The notes under the pieces were generated by a model. It was not told the origin of the DNA, ran no database searches, and saw only the letters and a list, made by a program, of their open reading frames with translations. 34,309 bases of DNA from an uncultured Lachnospiraceae bacterium (GTDB taxonomy: Bacteria > Bacillota > Clostridia > Lachnospirales > Lachnospiraceae), in NCBI GenBank assembly GCA_910586555.1, contig CAJUJY010000038.1:1-34309 (forward strand). Reading direction: 5' to 3'. Every line of letters starts with the position of its first letter. Within the stretch, counting starts at the first letter, position 1. Shown here one piece after another: positions 22,094 through 30,293 of the stretch. The translations under genes and the position numbers were made by a program.

Positions 22094-22930
22094 TTATAAT
22101 GCATTTTTGGGGCAGGCTTTAGTACATTCAAGGCATAGAATACATTCTGTCCCGTTTTTGCGTTTTCTTGAGTTATCAGTTATATCAACTTCCATAGGGC
22201 AAACCTTTTTACATTTTCCACAGGATACACATTTACTTTTGTCACATTTAATGCGCAGCAGTGAAAAGTAAGACATAGGTTTTAAAAATACAGTAACCGG
22301 GCATATATATTTACAAAAAGCACGGTTATCTTTTAACACAAAAGCAAGCACAATTCCTGTTATGTAATATAAAATATTGCCAATTAAAAATGCCTGGAAC
22401 ATAATTTTTTCCATGTTTTTTACCTGGGCAAGAAACAGGGCACTTACAAAAACCAAAGATAATACAAATGTAATATACCTTATAAATCCCCACTTTTTCC
22501 TAGGCTTTTGTGGTATTCTATAGGGCAGCAGGTCAAGTATCATTGCTGTCCAGCAGGCAAACCCGCACCAGCCACGTCCAAAAAACAGCGGGCCAAATAT
22601 TTTTGCTACAGCATAGTGGATAGTTGCTGCTTCAAAAACACCTGTAAACAAATAATACCAGAAGCCTTCTATTTGCATATTTTCATTACAAACCAGCCCA
22701 AGATAAACAAACATATAAGTACCAACCAGAAGTTGTGCAACCCGGCGCGCATGTTTATAGTGGAACTGGAACAAAAGAACCCCTGTAGCTACTGATGTGC
22801 CAATATAGCTAAAATTTATTAAGTAAAATAAATTTTTTTGTGACCGCCACAGTGTAACAGCTATAATTTCAAAAAATAGCCACATAATGCCAGGCAATAC
22901 CAGTTTTTTTATTCCTTTTAATTCTCCCAT
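22094..22930 (-). CDS. Membrane 4Fe-4S protein, NapH/CcoG-like (278 aa)
   Basis: Five or so membrane segments (residues 10-215) are followed by a cytoplasmic double ferredoxin domain: CVSCGKCKKVCPMEV near residue 237 and CILCLECTKACP near 264, each with four cysteines for a [4Fe-4S] cluster. Two further Cys motifs, GRGWCGFACWTAM (about 119) and KYICPVTVFLKP (about 208), are typical of NapH/YccM-type membrane ferredoxins that pass electrons between the membrane and a partner. No reductase partner is adjacent. The gene follows a PadR regulator by 29 bases in the same direction and shares its terminator, so it is the likely regulated target. Electron donor and acceptor cannot be named from sequence. 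Confidence 0.85.
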   Translation of the reverse strand: MGELKGIKKLVLPGIMWLFFEIIAVTLWRSQKNLFYLINFSYIGTSVATGVLLFQFHYKHARRVAQLLVGTYMFVYLGLVCNENMQIEGFWYYLFTGVFEAATIHYAVAKIFGPLFFGRGWCGFACWTAMILDLLPYRIPQKPRKKWGFIRYITFVLSLVFVSALFLAQVKNMEKIMFQAFLIGNILYYITGIVLAFVLKDNRAFCKYICPVTVFLKPMSYFSLLRIKCDKSKCVSCGKCKKVCPMEVDITDNSRKRKNGTECILCLECTKACPKNAL

Positions 22931-22959
22931 AATGGTTTTATCCCTTCTTAAATATATTG

Positions 22960-23508
22960 TTAATTTATAGTTTCCAGTTTTTTAATGCACTGGCCTGCCC
23001 ATTCTATACAGGTTTTAATAAGCCTGTAACCAAAATCTGCCGTAAACTGCCAGTACATTGTCTGGCAGGCTTCTTTATTTGAACCATAATTTTCTATGCT
23101 TCCAGGCACTGTCCCCATTTTTTCAAGATAAGCTTCACAATCTGTTTTAAACTGCCTTAACATGGCAACACTTTGGGCAGGCGGCATATTTCCGCCAAAA
23201 AATACCTTCATAAGAAAAGCACTTTTAAAATGCAGTGCTTCTTCCCCGCTTCCTTTTGCAAGCCAGTCTATAAATGCCTCTCTGCCAGTACTAGTAATAG
23301 AAAATATTTTCTTATTAGGACGCCCCTGTTGTATAACAGTTTCACCACAAATATAACCTTTCTTCTCCAGCTTTTTAAGTTCCAGGTAAATATGGCTGTT
23401 CTGGGCATGCCAGAAAAATTCCAGGGAAGACTCAAAAGCCTTAACTAAATTATATCCGCTCATAGGTGCATAGTTTAAAAATCCTAAAATTCCAAAACTT
23501 AAAGACAT
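22960..23508 (-). CDS. PadR-family transcriptional regulator (182 aa)
   Basis: The N-terminal winged helix (1-85) has ILGFLNYAPMSGYNLVKAFE and LKKLEKKGYICGETVIQQGR, then KKIFSITSTGREAFIDWL, the standard PadR pattern. The C-terminal part (about 95-180) is a helical dimerisation region (Vir_act_alpha_C type). Strong ribosome site GAAAGGAGG. It heads a two-gene operon with the membrane ferredoxin. Its promoter contains AT-rich inverted repeats (ATAGTATAAT ... ATTATACTAT) that are good candidates for its own operator, so autorepression relieved by a ligand is the expected mode; the ligand is unknown. Confidence 0.92.
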   Translation of the reverse strand: MSLSFGILGFLNYAPMSGYNLVKAFESSLEFFWHAQNSHIYLELKKLEKKGYICGETVIQQGRPNKKIFSITSTGREAFIDWLAKGSGEEALHFKSAFLMKVFFGGNMPPAQSVAMLRQFKTDCEAYLEKMGTVPGSIENYGSNKEACQTMYWQFTADFGYRLIKTCIEWAGQCIKKLETIN

Positions 23509-23527
23509 AATACTTATCCTCCTTTCT

Positions 23528-23569
23528 ATAGTATAATTTTATACTAATCAATAATTATACTATTGTCAA
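23528..23569 (-). promoter_or_regulatory. Promoter and candidate operator of the PadR operon
   Basis: On the minus strand TTGACA (23569-23564), a 17-base spacer and TAGTAT (23546-23541) form a near-consensus sigma-A promoter. ATAGTATAAT (23528-23537) and ATTATACTAT (23554-23563) are perfect inverted arms flanking the -10 box, and GTATAATTTTATAC (23531-23544) is a second palindrome. A regulator bound here would block RNA polymerase. The divergent aminotransferase gene starts 116 bases away. Confidence 0.7.
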
Positions 23570-23684
23570 GCAATAAATATGTTTTCCTGGTTTTCTTATA
23601 TTTTACTTAATTTACAATTTTTATTTGATATCAGGCAAAAGAGTGATATACTTAGAGAAAACTATTAGAAGGAGAATTATTATA

Positions 23685-24872
23685 ATGATAGCAAGGAAAA
23701 TGATAAAATATGTAGAAGGCAGCTCTGTTATACGTGCAATGTTTGAAGAGGGCAAAAGGCTTGCTGCAAAATATGGTGATTTAAATGTATATGATTTCAG
23801 CCTTGGCAATCCAAGCACCCCTCCTCCTGCAAGTGTAAGACAGGCCATGTCAGATATAATTAATGAAGTTAATCCTTTAAAGCTGCATGGTTATATGAAC
23901 AATTCAGGGCATGAAGATGTACGCATGGCAGTTGCTGCTTCACTTAATAAGAAGTTTGGCACTTCATTTTCATATAAAAATATTATTATGACTGTTGGTG
24001 CAGCCGGCGGTCTTAATGTTGTGCTTAAATCCATTATAGACCCAGGTGATGAAGTTATTGCATTTGCACCATATTTCGGTGAATACAACAATTATGTTGC
24101 CAACTTTGACGGCAGTATGGTTATAGTACCGCCATGTATACCTTCATTCCAGCCAGACACCAGGGTATTTGAAGAGAAAATAACAAAGCTTACAAAGGCA
24201 GTTATTATTAATACACCAAATAACCCTACAGGTGTAGTATATTCTGAAGATACTATAAAGCAGATTGCACAAATCCTTAATAAAAAACAGGAAGAATATG
24301 GCACACAGATTTACCTGGTATCAGATGAGCCATACCGTGAGCTTGTATATGATGGGAAAGAAGTCCCTTATATTACAAAATATTATAAAAATACTATTGT
24401 AAGCTATTCATACAGCAAATCTTTATCACTTCCTGGTGAACGCATAGGCTATCTTGTTATTCCAGATGAAGCAGATGATTATGAAAGCTTAACCTGCGCT
24501 GCCAATGTAGCAAACCGCATATTAGGTTTTGTAAATGCCCCGTCAATTATGCAGCTTACAGTAGCAAGATGTCTTGAAGAAACTACAGATATTACAATTT
24601 ATGATACAAACCGTAAACTTTTGTATAATAAGCTTAAATCCCTTGGCTTTGGATGTACAGAGCCAGAAGGGGCTTTTTACCTGTGGGTAAAAACACCTTG
24701 TGAAAATGACATGGAATTTGTTAATAAGGCAAAAGAGTTCCACCTACTGCTTGTGCCAGGAAGTTCATTTATGTGTAATGGGTATGTGCGCATTGCATAT
24801 TGCGTAGATACAGATATGATAAAACGTTCATTTGCAGCATTTGAAAAGCTTGCTGCATATTATAATTTATAA
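23685..24872 (+). CDS. PLP-dependent aminotransferase, class I/II (395 aa)
   Basis: Fold-type I aminotransferase of the AspB-like group. It has the cofactor motifs VGAAGGLNVVLKSIIDPGDE, NTPNNPTGVVYSE, LVSDEPYRELVYDG, and the Schiff-base Lys in SYSYSKSLSLPGERIGYLVI; a C-terminal Arg region (NGYVRIAYC) would hold the substrate carboxylate. I chose ATG 23685 because AGAAGGAG precedes it; an ATG 60 bases upstream has no ribosome site. It is a cytoplasmic enzyme moving an amino group between an amino acid and a 2-oxoacid. Substrate is uncertain; aspartate is the default for the group. It is followed after 24 bases by a hisC-like gene, so the two are probably co-transcribed. Confidence 0.9.
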   Translation: MIARKMIKYVEGSSVIRAMFEEGKRLAAKYGDLNVYDFSLGNPSTPPPASVRQAMSDIINEVNPLKLHGYMNNSGHEDVRMAVAASLNKKFGTSFSYKNIIMTVGAAGGLNVVLKSIIDPGDEVIAFAPYFGEYNNYVANFDGSMVIVPPCIPSFQPDTRVFEEKITKLTKAVIINTPNNPTGVVYSEDTIKQIAQILNKKQEEYGTQIYLVSDEPYRELVYDGKEVPYITKYYKNTIVSYSYSKSLSLPGERIGYLVIPDEADDYESLTCAANVANRILGFVNAPSIMQLTVARCLEETTDITIYDTNRKLLYNKLKSLGFGCTEPEGAFYLWVKTPCENDMEFVNKAKEFHLLLVPGSSFMCNGYVRIAYCVDTDMIKRSFAAFEKLAAYYNL

Positions 24873-24896
24873 AAATAAACAGAAAGCAGGATTAAA

Positions 24897-25958
24897 ATGA
24901 AAAACTGGAAAGACAATTTACGGACTATAGAACCATATGTACCAGGTGAACAGCCAGACCTTCCGGATATGGTTAAACTTAATACAAACGAAAACCCTTA
25001 CCCTCCATCAGAAAAAGTTGTAAAAGCAATTAAAGAATTTAACACAGACAGCCTAAGGCTTTATCCTGACCCATCTTCTGGTGCCCTGGCAGATGCTATT
25101 GCCCAAAACTATAATGTGGACAAAAACCAAGTATTTGTGGGGGTTGGTTCAGATGATGTGCTTGCAATAGCATTTATGACATTTTTTAACAGCAATAAAC
25201 CAGTATTATTTCCAAATATAACATATTCATTTTACAATGTATGGGCAGAACTTTTTGGCATACCATATATAAGACCAGAACTTGATAAAAATTTCCAGAT
25301 AAATGCAAAAGACTATTACCAGGAAAACGGCGGTGTTATAATAGCAAATCCCAACGCACCTACTGGTGTATGCCAGGACATAGGCTTTTTAAGGGATATA
25401 ATAGAACATAATCTTGATGTAGTTGTAATAATAGATGAAGCCTATATAGATTTTTCTGGCAAATCAGCCCTGTCTTTAACTAAAGAATATGACAATGTAC
25501 TTATAATCCAGACATGCTCTAAATCAAGGTCGCTTGCCGGGATGCGCATAGGGTATGCAATGGGAAATAAAGAACTTATAGAAGCTATGGATAATGTAAG
25601 GTTTTCATTTAACAGCTATCCTATGACAAGGCTTTCTGTAGCTGCTGGCGTCGCTGCAATACAGGATAAAGAGTATTTTATAGAAACTACAAGAAAAATA
25701 ATTGCGACAAGGGAATGGACAAAAAAAGAACTTAGAAGGCTTGGATTTATATTTGCCGATTCAGAAACAAACTTTATATTTGCCACCCACCAGTCAGTAA
25801 ATGCAAGTGTAATTTTTAACAGGCTAAAAGAAAAACATATTTTTGTAAGGCATTTTAATACTCCTGGAATTAATAATTATCTAAGGATTTCCATAGGGAC
25901 ACAGGAAGAAATGAAATATTTTATATCGGAATTAGAAAAAATAGTACTATACCCGTGA
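24897..25958 (+). CDS. hisC: Histidinol-phosphate aminotransferase-like protein (353 aa)
   Basis: Typical HisC sequence and length: DMVKLNTNENPYPPSEKV, LRLYPDPSSGALADAIA, FVGVGSDDVLAIAFM, NPNAPTGV, IDEAYIDFSG, catalytic Lys in CSKSRSLAGMRIGYAMGN, and FVRHFNTPGINNYLRISIGT at the end. The family enzyme converts imidazole-acetol phosphate and glutamate to histidinol phosphate. No other his gene is in the window. Its partner here is another aminotransferase, with a cytidylyltransferase and wall-polymer genes downstream, so it may act on a different phosphorylated or aromatic substrate, as some HisC homologues do. AGAAAGCAGGAT precedes the ATG. Confidence 0.85.
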   Translation: MKNWKDNLRTIEPYVPGEQPDLPDMVKLNTNENPYPPSEKVVKAIKEFNTDSLRLYPDPSSGALADAIAQNYNVDKNQVFVGVGSDDVLAIAFMTFFNSNKPVLFPNITYSFYNVWAELFGIPYIRPELDKNFQINAKDYYQENGGVIIANPNAPTGVCQDIGFLRDIIEHNLDVVVIIDEAYIDFSGKSALSLTKEYDNVLIIQTCSKSRSLAGMRIGYAMGNKELIEAMDNVRFSFNSYPMTRLSVAAGVAAIQDKEYFIETTRKIIATREWTKKELRRLGFIFADSETNFIFATHQSVNASVIFNRLKEKHIFVRHFNTPGINNYLRISIGTQEEMKYFISELEKIVLYP

Positions 25959-26072
25959 CAGAAACAAAAAAAAGTGATAATATATATTCTATGTGTCTGG
26001 AAAAATTATGAAAAACTTACCAAAATCTATAATACTGGATAAAATAATTACCAAGAATGGAGATTTATTTAT

Positions 26073-26471
26073 ATGAAAAAAGTAATTACTTATGGAACAT
26101 TTGATTTACTGCATGTAGGCCATATCAATCTGTTAAGGCGTGCAAAAGAACTTGGTGATTACCTTGTTGTTGCAATTTCTACAGATGAATTTAATGCTAT
26201 AAAAAATAAAAAAGCTTATTATCCATTTGAAGACAGGAAACAGATTCTTGAAGCTGTCAGGTATGTAGACAAAGTAATTCCTGAAAATACATGGGAACAA
26301 AAAATAAAAGATGTACAAGATAATAATATTGATATATTTGTAATGGGCCATGACTGGGAAGGGAAATTTGATTTTCTTAAAGATTACTGTGAAGTTATAT
26401 ACCTTCCAAGGACAGAGGGAATATCAACTACAAAAATTAAAAGTGACTTAGGGCTTAAAAACCCACAATAA
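26073..26471 (+). CDS. tagD: Glycerol-3-phosphate cytidylyltransferase (132 aa)
   Basis: Makes CDP-glycerol from CTP and sn-glycerol 3-phosphate in the cytoplasm, the activated unit for glycerol-phosphate wall polymers. The nucleotidyltransferase signatures are complete: GTFDLLHVGHINLLRRAKEL (HxGH), the loop with RKQILEAVRYVDKVIPE, VMGHDWEGKFDFL and the closing TEGISTTKIK. At 132 residues it is the same size as B. subtilis TagD. The ribosome site is GGAG with an AT-rich spacer. The next plus-strand gene encodes the CDP-glycerol-using polymerase, which supports the assignment. A hairpin-bearing repeat separates the two. Confidence 0.94.
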   Translation: MKKVITYGTFDLLHVGHINLLRRAKELGDYLVVAISTDEFNAIKNKKAYYPFEDRKQILEAVRYVDKVIPENTWEQKIKDVQDNNIDIFVMGHDWEGKFDFLKDYCEVIYLPRTEGISTTKIKSDLGLKNPQ

Positions 26472-26498
26472 AAACGTCTGATACTTAAAAAAACCAGT

Positions 26499-26548
26499 CC
26501 TGTTGCTGCTTTGTGGCATTCTGGCAGTGATAAAGATCCTGCCAGGAC
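26499..26548 (+). repeat. Diverged partial copy 3 of the hairpin-rich repeat
   Basis: Aligns without gaps to about 20056-20106 of copy 1 with many transitions (TTGCTGCTTTGTGGCATTCT against the TTGCCGC/GCGGCA hairpin). CTGGCAG (26521-26527) still pairs with CTGCCAG (26539-26545), so the second hairpin is kept. It lies between tagD and the polymerase gene and may weaken read-through between them. Confidence 0.55.
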
Positions 26549-26584
26549 AGGCAATACGGTTTAGTATGGAAAGGGATTTTCAAG

Positions 26585-29500
26585 ATGTTTATTAGTAAAA
26601 TTAAAAATAAGGCAGTGAGCGGGGCACATGTCTTAAAGAATAATTTAAGAAGAATAATAGGAAGAGCCCCCAAAATGAAGTTTTTCTATGGAAGTTATTA
26701 CAAACATTGTGATGTTATAGAAAACCGCATATTGTTTGAATCTTTCCACGGTACAACTATATCTGACTCTCCTTTTTATATATTGAAGGAACTACTTTCA
26801 CGTCCTGATGCTTCTAATTATGAAATATACTACAGCAGTAATACGGACGATTACGAAACACACAAGAAATTTATTGAAACCAATAATATACCAGTAAAAC
26901 TTGTATGTATTTCATCATATAAATACCTTAAAGTACTTGCAACTGCTAAATACCTTATTAACAATAGTTCTTTTCCTGTGTATTTTATAAAGAAAGATGA
27001 ACAGGTATATTTGCAGACCTGGCATGGCACCCCTTTAAAGACCCTTGGCAAAAAAATGCGCAAGGGCATTGAGTCCATGTACAATGTGCAGCACAATTTT
27101 TTACAGGCAACATACCTTATGCACCCTAATGAATTTACTAAAAATGCCATAATGGAGGATTATAATCTTAATGCTTTATATACTGGCAAGGTTGCATTAA
27201 GTGGTTACCCAAGGAACAGTATTTTCATGGATAAGGAAAAGGCACTAAAAGTACGTAAAAAACTTAACCTTGAAGAAAAGACTGTATATGCATATATGCC
27301 TACATGGAGGGGGACAAGCAACCATTCTGTCAAGTATACTTCATATAGCAAGGAAATATCAGATATGATGAAGTACCTTGATGACAGGATGAAAGATGGC
27401 CAGGTTTTATATGTCAACTTCCACCCTATCCTTAAAAACGCCATACAGCTTGGTGAATATAAACATATAAAAAGCTTTCCGGCAGATGTTGATAAGTATG
27501 AATTTTTAAACTGTACTGATGCACTAATAACTGACTATTCAAGTGTATTTTTTGACTATTCTGTAACAAGGAAGCCTGTTATATTATATATGTATGACTA
27601 TGAACAATATATGCAGGACAGGGGCATGTACCTTGATATTACAGAACTTCCATTTACAAAAATTTATGATATAGAAACCCTTTCAGACTGGCTTGTAACA
27701 GAAAAAATCCTTGGTGAAAGCTATGATGATGGTGATTACTGTGAAAAATTCATTAAATATGACTCACTTGATGCACCTGCTAAAATGCTTGACCTTGTGC
27801 TTTATGGCAAAGAAGACAATATTGTTATTGAAGACTATTCAGGCAATATGCAAAAGCCAAGGCGTGTTATCCACCCTTCTAAAGTCCTTGGAAGAAGTGA
27901 TCTTGAAACAATTAAAAATGCTGTACAGAACAATGATATTGTGCAGTTTGAAAAGAAATGGTTTAAAAAAGGCTTAAGTGCTGCCCTGCATGATGATTAT
28001 AATGATTGTTTCGACTATGTTGTAATTACAAATACAACACCAAGGACTTACGTTGAAGAAGTTCTTAGCAAACTTAAGGTAAAATCCGTAACAGACAGGC
28101 TTAAAGAACGTGAACTTAAAAGGACATTCCCAAGGCTTAAAGTACAGCCTGTTTATATAAGGCAGTTCCACGCTGCCAGTGAGGGCTGTAACATAAATAA
28201 TGCAAAAAGAGGGCCTGTTAATGCAAGTCTTAGAAGTGAAAATAACAAGATTTATATTAACACAGGATTTAAAGACACAGAACTTGTACCTGTAAGGTTT
28301 ATGTTAGTTGACAATAATAATGTAATAGTCTGTGTAAGAGAAACTACTAAAGAAGAAAGAAGTACTAAAATTATAACAGAAGACTTTATAGAATGGAAAG
28401 ATAAACTCCTTCCATCTGGAAGATACCTGCTGGCGGCAGAAGTTGTTGATAAGTCCCTTTCATCGAGGTTTATTGCATACTTTAAAGACCAGGAACTTGC
28501 AAAACTTGCTGATACATCTTTTGACCCGTCTGATAAGCCAGAAGGCTATCTTGCACCATGCATAGTTACAGAGGTTGGAAATCCTGAATTTAAACCTGGC
28601 AAAAAATATGAACCTGGCGAGGTAGCAATAGTTCCTTATGCAAGGATGGGAAGCCGTAACTTTGGCATAGTGCTTTGTGAACCAGAAAGCATTGTTAATG
28701 AATATACGCAGGCACAGATTAAAAAAATCAAATCAGGCCGTTCTGTTTCCACTGTTTATCTTAAAATGAAAAAACAGGACGGGCTTGTAATTAAGGATGT
28801 TGTTTTACGCTATAGAAGTGCTGTAAGTTATGACGTCCCTGTAAAGTACAATATCACTGGTAATGGCAAATATTATTTTATAAAAGCCATAATCTGTTTT
28901 GATACACTTCCATTAAGGGAACTTTACTGGGATTTCAGGATAATTGTTGAAAAATATGGGTACGAAAATGGCATAAAAGCAAAATTTAATGGCAATTACT
29001 GGAAGTACAATTTTTATCTTACTAACAGGCAGTACTCTGCTGGTGAAGGCCATATGACATTTCCTTATTATACTAAAGGTGGCTTCCTTGCATACCTTTA
29101 CCGTCCGGATTCAGAATATGATGCATACTCCACTAAAATAAAAGAAATGTCAGCCAGTATTGTTTATATACTTTCCAAACCTTTATTCAGACGCCGCAAA
29201 ATATGGCTTGTATATGAAAAATTCTGTTCTATGGCACAGGATAATGGATATTATTTCTTCAAATATTGCATGGAAAACCTTTCAGAAGAAGAAAAAAAAG
29301 ATATTTATTATGTAATTGATAAAAAAGCACCAGATTATGACAAGATTAAGACATATGATACCCATATAATACAGTTTATGAGCTTTAAGCATATACTATA
29401 CGTCCTTGGTTCAGTACTGTATGTTGCATCTGATTCAAGGACACACCTTTATGCATGGAGATGCAAAACCAGCCTGGTCCGTTCCAAAATTGATAAAAGG

Positions 29501-30289
29501 CCTATATTTTTCCTGCAACATGGTGTTACAGCATTAAAACGTGTTGGCCCTCTTTTTGGCAAGCATGGCAGCAGCCCTATGACATACTTTGCCACAACCT
29601 CACAGTTTGAACAGGAAATAGTAACCCGTTATCTCGGATATAAAAGAAGCAAAGCCCCTATTACTGGTTTTACAAGGTGGGACGTGCTTGAAGACACTTC
29701 AACAGAAGATGATAAAATTATACTTACTATGCCTACATGGCGCTCATGGCTTGAAGAAGTCAGTGATGAAGAATTTCTTGCAAGTGGTTATTACAGGAAT
29801 TATTCAGACCTTTTGCAAAGTGAACGTCTTTCAAAGCTGCTTGATGACAATAATACAAGAATGATATTTTATATACACCCTAAATTTGCAGGATATTTAA
29901 AGAACTTTAAGAAAACCACCAGCAATATAACACTTGTCCCATTTGGTGAAGAGCCTCTTAATGAGATTATGAAGAAATGCCATATGCTAATTACGGACTA
30001 TTCAAGTGTATGCTGGGATGTATATTACCAGAAAAAGCCAGTTATTTTCTACCAGTTTGACTATGACAAATACAATATGGCACATGGAAGCTATATTGAT
30101 ATGGAAACAGAACTTTTTGGCAGAAGGGCCGTAACAGGTGACGGGCTTTTGGAAGAATTAGAGAAATGTATTAGTTCTGGTTTTAAATTAAACCAGAAAG
30201 AACAAGAGGAACACCATCATTATTTTGAATATATTGATGGCAAAAACAGTGAACGTACTTATATTTACTTGAAGGAAAAGGGATATTAA
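26585..30289 (+). CDS. CDP-glycerol glycerophosphotransferase with two catalytic domains (1234 aa)
   Basis: Two TagB/TagF-type Glyphos_transf domains are present. Domain 1 (about 50-410) has QTWHGTPLKTLGK near residue 143 and ALITDYSSVFFDYS near 314. Domain 2 (about 870-1225) has FFLQHGVTALKRVG near 975 and MLITDYSSVCWDVYYQKKPV near 1135. Each thus keeps the catalytic His-Gly and Asp-Tyr-Ser-Ser motifs. Between them (about 470-860) lies a region of beta-rich, Lys-rich sequence that I do not recognise. Single-domain enzymes have about 400-750 residues. Such proteins transfer glycerol phosphate from CDP-glycerol to a lipid-linked chain at the cytoplasmic membrane face. Two active sites may mean a primer and a polymerase activity or two linkages. 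AAGGGA precedes the ATG; a 5'-nucleotidase gene starts 4 bases after its stop. Confidence 0.9.
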   Translation: MFISKIKNKAVSGAHVLKNNLRRIIGRAPKMKFFYGSYYKHCDVIENRILFESFHGTTISDSPFYILKELLSRPDASNYEIYYSSNTDDYETHKKFIETNNIPVKLVCISSYKYLKVLATAKYLINNSSFPVYFIKKDEQVYLQTWHGTPLKTLGKKMRKGIESMYNVQHNFLQATYLMHPNEFTKNAIMEDYNLNALYTGKVALSGYPRNSIFMDKEKALKVRKKLNLEEKTVYAYMPTWRGTSNHSVKYTSYSKEISDMMKYLDDRMKDGQVLYVNFHPILKNAIQLGEYKHIKSFPADVDKYEFLNCTDALITDYSSVFFDYSVTRKPVILYMYDYEQYMQDRGMYLDITELPFTKIYDIETLSDWLVTEKILGESYDDGDYCEKFIKYDSLDAPAKMLDLVLYGKEDNIVIEDYSGNMQKPRRVIHPSKVLGRSDLETIKNAVQNNDIVQFEKKWFKKGLSAALHDDYNDCFDYVVITNTTPRTYVEEVLSKLKVKSVTDRLKERELKRTFPRLKVQPVYIRQFHAASEGCNINNAKRGPVNASLRSENNKIYINTGFKDTELVPVRFMLVDNNNVIVCVRETTKEERSTKIITEDFIEWKDKLLPSGRYLLAAEVVDKSLSSRFIAYFKDQELAKLADTSFDPSDKPEGYLAPCIVTEVGNPEFKPGKKYEPGEVAIVPYARMGSRNFGIVLCEPESIVNEYTQAQIKKIKSGRSVSTVYLKMKKQDGLVIKDVVLRYRSAVSYDVPVKYNITGNGKYYFIKAIICFDTLPLRELYWDFRIIVEKYGYENGIKAKFNGNYWKYNFYLTNRQYSAGEGHMTFPYYTKGGFLAYLYRPDSEYDAYSTKIKEMSASIVYILSKPLFRRRKIWLVYEKFCSMAQDNGYYFFKYCMENLSEEEKKDIYYVIDKKAPDYDKIKTYDTHIIQFMSFKHILYVLGSVLYVASDSRTHLYAWRCKTSLVRSKIDKRPIFFLQHGVTALKRVGPLFGKHGSSPMTYFATTSQFEQEIVTRYLGYKRSKAPITGFTRWDVLEDTSTEDDKIILTMPTWRSWLEEVSDEEFLASGYYRNYSDLLQSERLSKLLDDNNTRMIFYIHPKFAGYLKNFKKTTSNITLVPFGEEPLNEIMKKCHMLITDYSSVCWDVYYQKKPVIFYQFDYDKYNMAHGSYIDMETELFGRRAVTGDGLLEELEKCISSGFKLNQKEQEEHHHYFEYIDGKNSERTYIYLKEKGY

Positions 30290-30293
30290 AACT

